Source: Akkermansia muciniphila
GTDB lineage: Bacteria; Verrucomicrobiota; Verrucomicrobiia; Limisphaerales; SXTU01
Assembly: GCA_945872195.1 (NCBI GenBank)
Contig: CAMBZO010000212.1
Span: 1-5,337 of the forward strand
Reading direction: 5' to 3'
Length of the DNA: 5,337 nucleotides
The notes beneath the pieces were generated by a model. It was not told the origin of the DNA. It saw only the letters and a list, made by a program, of their open reading frames with translations, and searched no databases. Within the stretch, counting starts at the first letter, position 1; the number at the start of each line of letters is the position of its first letter. The position numbers were made by a program, and so were the translations under genes. Positions 1 to 5,337 of the stretch are shown in pieces.

Positions 1-422
1 TTGGTCAGGTAATCGAATGCCCCCATCTCAATGCCGTGGTTCGTGTCCTCGGTCTTGATGTCGCCGGTCACGAGGATCACTGGGATGTCCGCCGTGCGCG
101 GGTCGTATTTAATGGCGCGGCACACCTCGAAGCCGTCCATGCCCGGCATGGACACGTCCACGATGGCGAGGTCCACCATCTCCTTGCTCAGAAACTCGAT
201 CGCAGAATGGCCGCTGCCGCAGGTGAAACACTCGGCGTTGAGTCCCTTGAGGCAGTCGCGCAACTGGCGCAGCGCATCAGGCGTGTCATCCACCGCGAGG
301 ATGCGGGGTCGGATTATACTCGTGGCCTTCGCAACGACCCTCGGCCCGGGAGCCGAGCCGGGACGCGGAGGCAAACCGCCCGAAGCACGGACGGGCGGCG
401 GCTTGACGGGAACAGAGGACAT
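1..422 (-). CDS. Response regulator, receiver domain (partial, C-terminus beyond the left edge)
   Basis: This is a phosphoacceptor protein of a two-component system, probably cytoplasmic. The visible 140 residues start at the ATG at 422-420; an in-frame TGA lies five codons upstream, so no longer start is possible. Residues 1-40 are a Pro/Gly/Ala/Arg-rich, probably disordered leader. The receiver fold begins at about residue 39 (RPRILAVDD). Visible receiver landmarks are the acidic pocket D45-D46, the phosphoacceptor D89 in the motif VDVSMPGMDG, the switch Thr119 (VILVTGD) and the aromatic Y138 in FDYLT. The last two bases of the window (AA) begin the next codon, which fits the conserved lysine of the DYLTK motif. 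What follows is unseen: it could be a stand-alone receiver, a regulator with an output domain, or the start of a longer signalling protein. No Shine-Dalgarno sequence precedes the start. The gene is divergent from the transaldolase gene. The receiver assignment is firm; partner kinase and output are unknown. Confidence 0.9.
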   Translation of the reverse strand, partial: MSSVPVKPPPVRASGGLPPRPGSAPGPRVVAKATSIIRPRILAVDDTPDALRQLRDCLKGLNAECFTCGSGHSAIEFLSKEMVDLAIVDVSMPGMDGFEVCRAIKYDPRTADIPVILVTGDIKTEDTNHGIEMGAFDYLT

Positions 423-576
423 TTTGGTCGGCAGTCACACTAGGAGTCGGTCGGAGTGTTAGCAAGTGACAGTTCGACTTTGCCGCAGTGGAATGAGTTG
501 ACGCCACCCGCACCTTGCGCCGTAAATGCGCTGCTGATTTTGTCGGAAGCCGCCAAACCCAAACCTCACAGCCACC
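423..576. other. Divergent intergenic region between response regulator and transaldolase genes
   Basis: These 154 bases separate two divergently transcribed genes and must hold the promoter of each, unless one is read from elsewhere. I see no strong inverted repeat, operator-like palindrome, riboswitch or small ORF with coding character. Neither start codon has a recognisable Shine-Dalgarno sequence in front of it; the bases before the transaldolase ATG are C/A-rich (cctcacagccacc). Confidence 0.6.
498..527 (+). promoter_or_regulatory. Weak candidate sigma-70-type promoter for transaldolase
   Basis: TTGACG at 498-503 matches the -35 consensus at five of six positions. The best -10 candidate at near-normal spacing (18 bases) is GTAAAT at 522-527, which matches only three of six. 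It would place transcription start roughly 40-45 bases before the transaldolase ATG. The -35 half is the only persuasive part. The vegetative consensus of this lineage may differ, so this is a low-confidence inference. Confidence 0.22.
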
Positions 577-1539
577 ATGAGCACCAACCTCCTCTCCAGC
601 CTCAAGCAGCACACCATCGTCGTCGCCGACACGGGTGATTTCGAGAGCATCCGCAAGTATCAGCCGCGCGATGCCACGACCAATCCCAGCCTCATCCTCA
701 AGGCCGCGCAGATGCCGGAATATGCCGGCGTCATTGACAAGGCGCTCGCCGAAGCGAAGCAAGGCGGCACGACCGGCACCGCACTCCTTGGCGCGGCGAT
801 GGACCAAATCGCCGTCGCGTTCGGCTTGGAGATTCTCAAGATTGTCCCCAACCGCGTCTCGACCGAAGTGGATGCGCGGCTTTCCTTCGACACCGTCGCA
901 TCCGTCGCGAAGGCCCACTCTCTCATCGCCCGCTACGCGAAGGCCGGCATCGCGAAGGAGCGTGTGCTCATTAAGCTCGCCTCAACTTGGGAAGGCATCT
1001 GCGCCGCCAAGGAGCTCAAGAAGGACGGCATCGCGTGCAATCTCACGCTGCTCTTCAGCTTCGCCCAGGCCGTCGCGTGCGCCGAGGCCGGCGTGCAACT
1101 CATCTCGCCGTTCGTGGGCCGCATCCTCGACTGGCACAAGAAGAGCGCGGGCAAGGACTTCGTCGGTGCGGAAGATCCCGGCGTCGTTTCCGTCACGGCG
1201 ATTTACAACTACTACAAGCGCCACGGCCACCAGACCGAGGTCATGGGCGCGAGCTTCCGTAACGTCGGGGAAATCCTCGAACTCGCCGGCAGCGACCTCC
1301 TCACCATCAGCCCCGCGCTGCTTGAAGAGATGCAGAAGACCCCCGGCACGGTGGCGCGCAAACTCGACCCCGCCACTGCCCCGACGCTGGGTCGCGAGAA
1401 AATCTCCCTCGATGAGAAGTCCTTCCGCTGGCAGCACAACGAGGACGCGATGGCGACCGAGAAGCTCTCCGAAGGCATCCGCCTCTTCGCCGTGGACACC
1501 GTCAAGCTGGAGAAGTGGGTCGCGGAGAAGCTGAAGTAG
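577..1539 (+). CDS. tal: Transaldolase (TalB/class I type)
   Basis: Transaldolase reversibly moves a dihydroxyacetone unit from sedoheptulose 7-phosphate to glyceraldehyde 3-phosphate, giving erythrose 4-phosphate and fructose 6-phosphate. It acts in the cytosol in the non-oxidative pentose phosphate pathway. The 320-residue product has the length of Escherichia coli TalB (317) and aligns with it almost end to end, shifted by one residue. Visible active-site residues are D18 (VVADTGD), N36 (ATTNPSL), E97 (STEVDARLS), the Schiff-base lysine K133 (VLIKLAS), N155 and T157 (CNLTLLFSFAQA), and S177, F179 and R182 (SPFVGRILDW). The motif VMGASFRN (223-230) and the C-terminal FRWQHNEDAMA (283-293) are also typical. 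This is the full-length classical subfamily, not the short TalC/MipB type of about 220 residues. The start is set by the alignment; the next in-frame ATG is at residue 46, inside the fold. The gene appears monocistronic, being divergent from the gene on its left and convergent with the one on its right. Confidence 0.98.
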   Translation: MSTNLLSSLKQHTIVVADTGDFESIRKYQPRDATTNPSLILKAAQMPEYAGVIDKALAEAKQGGTTGTALLGAAMDQIAVAFGLEILKIVPNRVSTEVDARLSFDTVASVAKAHSLIARYAKAGIAKERVLIKLASTWEGICAAKELKKDGIACNLTLLFSFAQAVACAEAGVQLISPFVGRILDWHKKSAGKDFVGAEDPGVVSVTAIYNYYKRHGHQTEVMGASFRNVGEILELAGSDLLTISPALLEEMQKTPGTVARKLDPATAPTLGREKISLDEKSFRWQHNEDAMATEKLSEGIRLFAVDTVKLEKWVAEKLK

Positions 1540-1541
1540 CC

Positions 1542-1613
1542 CGTGCCGGCGACTTGCAGTCGCCGTCTGTGGGTCGCGCTCGGCAAAGACGGCGACTGCA
1601 AGTCGCCGCCACG
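1542..1613. repeat. Nested palindrome (27-nt arms, 18-nt loop), REP/MITE-like; possible bidirectional terminator
   Basis: The left arm 1542-1568 and right arm 1587-1613 are reverse complements at 26 of 27 positions; the only mismatch pairs C1546 with C1609. The inner 22 base pairs (1547-1568 with 1587-1608) are perfect. The loop is 1569-1586. Each arm is also palindromic by itself: GGCGACT-TGC-AGTCGCC at 1548-1564 and GGCGACT-GCA-AGTCGCC at 1591-1607. Both stems grow to 8 bp with a flanking C-G pair. The element can therefore form one long hairpin or two short ones in a row. It fills nearly the whole 76-base gap between two convergent stop codons (1537-1539 and 1618-1616), a position that suits transcription termination from both sides. 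Neither side is followed by a T-tract, so it is not a canonical intrinsic terminator. The nested design resembles dispersed intergenic palindromes (REP/BIME or small MITE type), but only one copy lies in this window. Confidence 0.85.
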
Positions 1614-1615
1614 AG

Positions 1616-3307
1616 TTACTTCCGTTCCGGTCGGCCCTGGATGATATCGCCCAGCCGTTGGTTGAGCTTCTCCTGGTCGTTCGCGGCCTCACCGATGGCG
1701 CCGATGCTGTCACCGACGCGGTTGAGGAGGTCGGCGCGTTTCTCGGCGTCGCTCACGACCTTGGCGGTGAAGTGCTCGCTCGTGCCGATACCGGGGCCAG
1801 TCACGTTGTTGTTGTCGCGGGCTTCAATCCAGTATTCCAGCGTCGCGCCCTCGGGCGGCTTCGGGTTGAGCGCGCCGACTTTCCAATCGTAGCGGCGGCG
1901 CAGGGCGCGCGAGGGGGTCTCCAGCGTGAGTTCGATGCCCTTCTCCTCGCCGCCGTCCACGGTGTAGCGCAGGAAAAGCTGCTTCACCGCGAAGTCGTCC
2001 ACGGCCTCGAAGCCGATGAGGACGGTGGCGCGTTGGGTGATGAGGTCTTCCTTGCGCTCGGGGTAGGTGATGCGGACGACGGGCGCGCGGTCGGGCAAAA
2101 CTTCGAGGCGATAGACCGCGTCGTCCTTCGAGCGGAAGCCGTATTTGTCCTCCAGATGAATGGAGAAGCCGGTCAGTGCTTCGCTCGTGATGGGGATGCT
2201 CACCTGCACTTCGCGGGCGTTCTTTGGGTTGACCAGAAGCGGCAAGGTGATGGGCGCGGCGTTCGTCGAGCTGGTCACGAGCACTGCGCCTTTCGCAACT
2301 TCCTTCGTGGGCGTGAGCGTGAGGTTGAGCTTGCTGCCGACGAGCAGGGTCAGGTCGCCGAGTGAGCGGCGCACGGTGCCAAGGCCGGTGTATTCCGGGT
2401 AGATTTGGGTCGCGTCGAGCTTGGCGATGCCGGGGCGCTCGATGGCCTCCACGCGCGCGGAGCGGGATTTGCCGTCGCCGATGTGGAAGGTGTAGTCGAA
2501 CGTGTCCTGCACGTTCTCCATCGCCTGCGCGAAGTGCGCGCGGTTGGTCTGGCTGCCGTCGAGGAGGAACTCCTGCGTGCGACCGGAGGTGAACTTGAGC
2601 ACGAGCTTGGCGCGCTCGGGCACGACGCCTTTGGCGAGGGCGAAGAGGTTCACGTTGTCGCCGCGCGCGATGCGCAGGTCGCCGCTGGTCTGGCCGATGC
2701 GGGTCTTGCGGGGGACTTCGACTTCGCGGGAGAGGAACGCGCGGCTCAACAAGTCGCGGCTAACTTCTTCGCCCTTCCAAAACACCACGCCGCCAATGCC
2801 GATGATAACCACCGCCCAGCCGACGAGGCGGCGGAGCTGGCGGGTGCAGATGACAGCGGTGAAATCCACCGGCTCGGCAAGGCGCTCGGTTTCCGAGACG
2901 AGCGCGCGGACGAGCGCGGGGGCTTCGCCAGACTGGAGCGCGCCGGGGCGGGTGAGCTGGAGCGCGGCGATGAGGCGAGTGCCGAAGGGTGAGTTGCCGC
3001 GCTCGACGAGCAGCGCGATGTCGTCGTCGTCAGGCTGGCGGAGGAAAGGGATGAGGATGCGGTGCCAGATGACGTGGCCGGCGGCGGCGAGGTAGCCGAG
3101 GAAGAGCAGGAGGCGGACGGCCCACGGGAGGTCGAGGAACCAGTCCGCGGCCATGCCGATGCCGAGCGCGAGCACGAGACCGCCGAGCAGCATCGCCACG
3201 CCGGAGCCGGTCTCAACGCCGACCTTTTTCGAGCGCACGGCGGCCAGCTTGCCCGCGAGCAGGGCGCTCGGGGGGACGGCGGTGCGTTGTTCCGGGGCGG
3301 CGGTCAT
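1616..3307 (-). CDS. DUF4175-like multi-pass membrane protein
   Basis: The product has 563 residues. Residues 1-36 are probably cytoplasmic (MTAAPEQRTA start). Predicted membrane segments are about 37-58 (GVAMLLGGLVLALGIGMAAD), 61-83 and 160-178 (LVGWAVVIIGIGGVVFW). Between the second and third lies a charged loop with QPDDDDIALLVERGN (91-105). The rest is a large, probably extracytoplasmic, beta-rich region. It contains the family-like motif IYPEYTGLG (302-310) and the stretches VLPDRAPVVRITYP (403-416) and FEAVDDFAVKQLFLRY (433-448), typical of Ig-like repeats in DUF4175 proteins. The C-terminus (about 517-556) is charged and helical, perhaps a short coiled coil. The biochemical role of this family is not established. 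The ATG at 3307-3305 overlaps the stop of the upstream gene as ATGA. A longer reading from 3388 exists but lies inside that gene and carries no membrane or domain signal, so the overlap start is preferred. Many DUF4175 proteins are longer, with an extended helical tail lacking here. The family name is recalled from motifs, not searched. Confidence 0.8.
   Translation of the reverse strand: MTAAPEQRTAVPPSALLAGKLAAVRSKKVGVETGSGVAMLLGGLVLALGIGMAADWFLDLPWAVRLLLFLGYLAAAGHVIWHRILIPFLRQPDDDDIALLVERGNSPFGTRLIAALQLTRPGALQSGEAPALVRALVSETERLAEPVDFTAVICTRQLRRLVGWAVVIIGIGGVVFWKGEEVSRDLLSRAFLSREVEVPRKTRIGQTSGDLRIARGDNVNLFALAKGVVPERAKLVLKFTSGRTQEFLLDGSQTNRAHFAQAMENVQDTFDYTFHIGDGKSRSARVEAIERPGIAKLDATQIYPEYTGLGTVRRSLGDLTLLVGSKLNLTLTPTKEVAKGAVLVTSSTNAAPITLPLLVNPKNAREVQVSIPITSEALTGFSIHLEDKYGFRSKDDAVYRLEVLPDRAPVVRITYPERKEDLITQRATVLIGFEAVDDFAVKQLFLRYTVDGGEEKGIELTLETPSRALRRRYDWKVGALNPKPPEGATLEYWIEARDNNNVTGPGIGTSEHFTAKVVSDAEKRADLLNRVGDSIGAIGEAANDQEKLNQRLGDIIQGRPERK
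3304..3307 (-). other. ATGA stop/start overlap (translational coupling)
   Basis: On the minus strand the stop TGA (3306-3304) of the VWA/GATase-like gene shares bases with the ATG (3307-3305) of the DUF4175-like gene. No Shine-Dalgarno sequence is evident before this ATG. Termination-reinitiation is therefore the likely way the second protein is made, implying matched output of the two membrane proteins. Confidence 0.85.
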
Positions 3308-5337
3308 TTCAAGTGCGACAGTTTGCGGAGGACCCACTCCGTCGTGACCACGCCGAGCAGCAGCAGGAAGTAGAGCGGGCTGGCCCACAGCTCGACTTCC
3401 ATCGGCGAGCGGACGCGCTCGGTCTTGGCGCGGATGCTGTCGGGGAGTTGGAAGAGCGTCTCCTCGCGGAAGAACGCGCCGCCGCTGATGCTCGCCATCT
3501 CGCGGAGGAGCGGCTCGTTCATGGCGGTGTCGCCCAGTTCGAAGCGCGGCGTCGTGACGTTGAAGTCCACGCGCGTGTCGGCATCGCTCTCGACGCCGAA
3601 CTTGTAGTTGCCCGCCGCCGGCGCGATGAACTCGCCGCGATAGACGCCGGGCTGGTCGGTCACGGGGCGCAGGGAAATTTCCGTGGGGCCGCCGCCGTCG
3701 CCGGTGCGAATGGTGTAGGTGCCTTTGACCACGGGGTCATTCACCGGCTCGAAACCCGCGCGGTAGAGACGCGCGTAAACGGCCACGCGATCGCCGCTGA
3801 CGAAGTTCTGCCGGTCGAGCGTGAGCTGCGTGCGTCGCGAGCCTCCGGTCATGTGCGGCAGCGCGAGGCGTTGCGCAATCTGACCCCAGAAGGTCGTGTA
3901 AATCTCGTCGCCCGTGTTCTTGCGCCAGCGCCAGGTGTTGTCCGTGCCGACGAAGAGGGACTGGCCGAGTCCGTATTGCTGCACGGCGACCACGGGCATC
4001 GGACCGAAGCGCGAGGCCTTGAGTGGATCGGGGTCCACCACGAGGACTTCCGCGCCGGGCTTGGCGCGCGAGACTTTGGCGACCCAATAGACCGGCGGCA
4101 GCAGCTTCCAGAGCGCGGCGCTTTCGTCTTCCTTGTCGCCGAAGCGCAGCATCGTGGAGCTGCGGCCCTGCGCGGTGAGGGTGAGGCGGACGGGTTTGTC
4201 GGCGATGCCTTCGGTGGTCTCGGCGGCGGTGTTCACGGCGTCGAACTCGACGGGGAGAATCTGCTCGATGGGTGTGTTGCGCCACGCGTTCGGGCTGAAG
4301 CGCTTGCCAGCGACCATCAGGAACGAGCCGCCGAAGCGCGACACGAACTCGTTGATGTTCCGCTGCTGCTCGGGCGTGAGCTGCTTCGGGTCCACGTCGC
4401 CGAAGACGATGAGGTCGAAGTTGAACAATTCCTCCTTGTTGACGGGGAAGCGTTCGAGATAGGGCGAGTTGGCTTCGCGCGCGATGGCCGGCGCGCCCTC
4501 GAAGAGCACGCACTTCAGGTCCACGCGGCGGTCGCGCATGAACATCGCCTGGAGGTAGCGGAAGTCCCAGCGCGGCGACTGCTCGACGAGCAGCACGCGA
4601 ATCTTCGCGTCAATCACGCGCAGGTGCTGCACGCGCGAGTTGTTGTCCTTCACCGTCTCGTCGGGGCGCGCCTCGACGCTGGCTTCCAGCTCGAAGTCGC
4701 CGGTCTTGTCGGGCGTGAAGCGCAGGGAGACGACTTGCTCGCCGTCGGGGCCGAAGGTGATTTCGCGCTCGTCCACCTTGGTGTCGCCGAGCTTGAGGAC
4801 GACCTTGGCCTTCTCACCGGCGAGGCCCTGCGAGCGGACGCGCACGTTGGCGAGCACTTCGTCCTTCACGAAGCTGACCTCGGGCGCGAAGAGATTGGCG
4901 ACGATGATGTCGCGCGGGCTGGTGATGCCGACGCCGTAGATGTAGAGCGGCACGCCGTCCTGCTTAAGCTGCGCGGCAATTTCGCGCGGGGAGGGGCCGG
5001 AGTTTTGACCGCCGTCGGTGATGAGCACGACGCCCGCGAGCGGCTGGCCGCGCTTCAGCTCGACGGCCTTGCGGAGGGCGTCGCCGATGGGCGTGGTGGC
5101 GGAGTTGGCGTCGAGTTTGTCCACCCACTCGAACGAAGTGACCTTGGCTTTGCGGCGGGCTTTCTTGCCCTCAGCGTCGGGTTCGGAAACGTCGTTCTTG
5201 CTGCGCGGCAGGGCGTTCACGTCCGTGCCGAAGCTGAAGGGGACGAGGTCGAAGTCGAAGTCGAGGCGGGGCAGTAGGTCGAGCTTCTCGTTGCGGAGGG
5301 CGGCCTTGAGGAGGTCGAGGCGGGCGATGGCTTCGAC
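3304..5337 (-). CDS. VWA-like / glutamine-amidotransferase-like membrane protein (partial, N-terminus beyond the right edge)
   Basis: The frame is open to the window edge, giving the C-terminal 677 residues of a larger protein; an in-frame GTG at 5220-5218 is internal. Numbering is from the first visible residue. Residues 1 to about 145 are the C-terminal half of a von Willebrand factor A-like domain: TTPIGDALRKAV (81-92) and GVVLITDGGQNSG (102-114) supply the threonine and aspartate positions of a MIDAS site, while the DxSxS part would be beyond the edge. Residues about 150-242 look like an Ig/CARDB-type beta domain (PDKTGDFELEASVEA). Residues about 245-492 match the Rossmann-like putative glutamine amidotransferase fold: RVLLVEQSPRWDFRYLQ (247-263), FDLIVFGDVDP (307-317), GGSFLMVAGK (336-345) and YGLGQSLFVGTDNTWRWR (455-472). 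No cysteine is seen at the usual nucleophile position. A second beta domain (about 535-595) and one C-terminal membrane helix (about 652-671) follow. It is probably a membrane scaffold or metal-dependent adhesion/assembly factor rather than an enzyme; the function is not known. Confidence 0.88.
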   Translation of the reverse strand, partial: VEAIARLDLLKAALRNEKLDLLPRLDFDFDLVPFSFGTDVNALPRSKNDVSEPDAEGKKARRKAKVTSFEWVDKLDANSATTPIGDALRKAVELKRGQPLAGVVLITDGGQNSGPSPREIAAQLKQDGVPLYIYGVGITSPRDIIVANLFAPEVSFVKDEVLANVRVRSQGLAGEKAKVVLKLGDTKVDEREITFGPDGEQVVSLRFTPDKTGDFELEASVEARPDETVKDNNSRVQHLRVIDAKIRVLLVEQSPRWDFRYLQAMFMRDRRVDLKCVLFEGAPAIAREANSPYLERFPVNKEELFNFDLIVFGDVDPKQLTPEQQRNINEFVSRFGGSFLMVAGKRFSPNAWRNTPIEQILPVEFDAVNTAAETTEGIADKPVRLTLTAQGRSSTMLRFGDKEDESAALWKLLPPVYWVAKVSRAKPGAEVLVVDPDPLKASRFGPMPVVAVQQYGLGQSLFVGTDNTWRWRKNTGDEIYTTFWGQIAQRLALPHMTGGSRRTQLTLDRQNFVSGDRVAVYARLYRAGFEPVNDPVVKGTYTIRTGDGGGPTEISLRPVTDQPGVYRGEFIAPAAGNYKFGVESDADTRVDFNVTTPRFELGDTAMNEPLLREMASISGGAFFREETLFQLPDSIRAKTERVRSPMEVELWASPLYFLLLLGVVTTEWVLRKLSHLK

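Noticed and set aside
437..465. Possible minus-strand promoter for the response regulator (TTGCTA, 17-base spacing, TAGTGT)
   Set aside because: The matches are only four of six and three of six to the sigma-70 consensus, which is expected by chance in a region of this length. The good spacing alone is not enough.
286..918. A 210-codon minus-strand frame spanning the 5' ends of the response regulator and transaldolase genes
   Set aside because: It runs across the intergenic region and opposite the conserved transaldolase coding sequence, and lies in a different frame from the receiver protein. Its composition is that of a shadow.
1535..1618. Target-site duplication around the nested palindrome
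   Set aside because: The flanks (gaagtag on the left, agttact on the right) share no convincing direct repeat, so a transposon-type insertion footprint cannot be claimed.
1658..2365. A 235-codon plus-strand frame antisense to the DUF4175-like gene
   Set aside because: It has the same Ala/Val/Glu/Arg-rich shadow composition and no recognisable family. The opposite strand carries membrane helices and Ig-like motifs.
4575..4745. Further copies of the palindrome heptamer within the VWA/GATase-like gene (GGCGACT and similar near 4575; ACGACTTGC near 4732)
   Set aside because: These are isolated short matches inside conserved coding sequence, without the paired inverted copy. They are expected by chance in GC-rich codons.
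3313..5277. A 654-codon open frame on the plus strand, antisense to the VWA/GATase-like gene
   Set aside because: Its translation is a low-complexity mix of Ala, Arg, Glu, Val, His and Asp with no domain or membrane pattern. It mirrors the codon bias of the minus-strand gene, which has clear domain motifs. High GC lengthens such antisense frames.
5245..5280. Short repetitive gaagtcgaagtcgag stretch
   Set aside because: It encodes an Asp-Phe-Asp-Phe-Asp segment in the open minus-strand gene and is explained by coding sequence rather than by a repeat element.

Overview
The window is GC-rich, gene-dense bacterial chromosome with four protein genes and very little spacer. The gene set is a classical transaldolase, a receiver-domain response regulator, and a membrane-anchored VWA/glutamine-amidotransferase-like protein translationally coupled to a DUF4175-like membrane protein. 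That set, together with the absence of obvious Shine-Dalgarno sequences, best fits Verrucomicrobiota (Pedosphaera/Limisphaerales-like), with Planctomycetota second. This taxonomic call is inference from gene content and sequence style, not from a marker gene.

Layout: (1) positions 1-422, minus strand: the N-terminal 140 residues of a response regulator, cut by the left edge exactly at the conserved receiver lysine. (2) 423-576: a divergent intergenic region with at most weak promoter candidates. (3) 577-1539, plus strand: a complete TalB-type transaldolase with all recognised active-site residues. (4) 1540-1615: a short spacer between convergent genes, almost filled by a striking nested palindrome. 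Two 27-nt arms match at 26 of 27 positions, and each arm is itself a small hairpin. (5) 1616-3307, minus strand: a 563-residue DUF4175-like protein with three predicted membrane segments. (6) 3304-5337, minus strand: the C-terminal 677 residues of a VWA-like / GATase-like membrane protein, cut by the right edge. Its stop codon overlaps the start of (5) in an ATGA junction.

How the genes relate: the two minus-strand genes on the right form the downstream end of an operon of the kind that, in Verrucomicrobiota and Planctomycetota, usually also holds a MoxR AAA+ ATPase, a DUF58 protein and BatA-like VWA proteins. Those genes would lie beyond position 5337. The products are expected to be a membrane assembly with large extracytoplasmic Ig-like and VWA-like domains; its cellular role is not established. 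Transaldolase serves the non-oxidative pentose phosphate pathway and appears to be its own transcription unit, unrelated in function to its neighbours. I see no mobile element, CRISPR array, tRNA or rRNA. The least explained element is the nested palindrome at 1542-1613.
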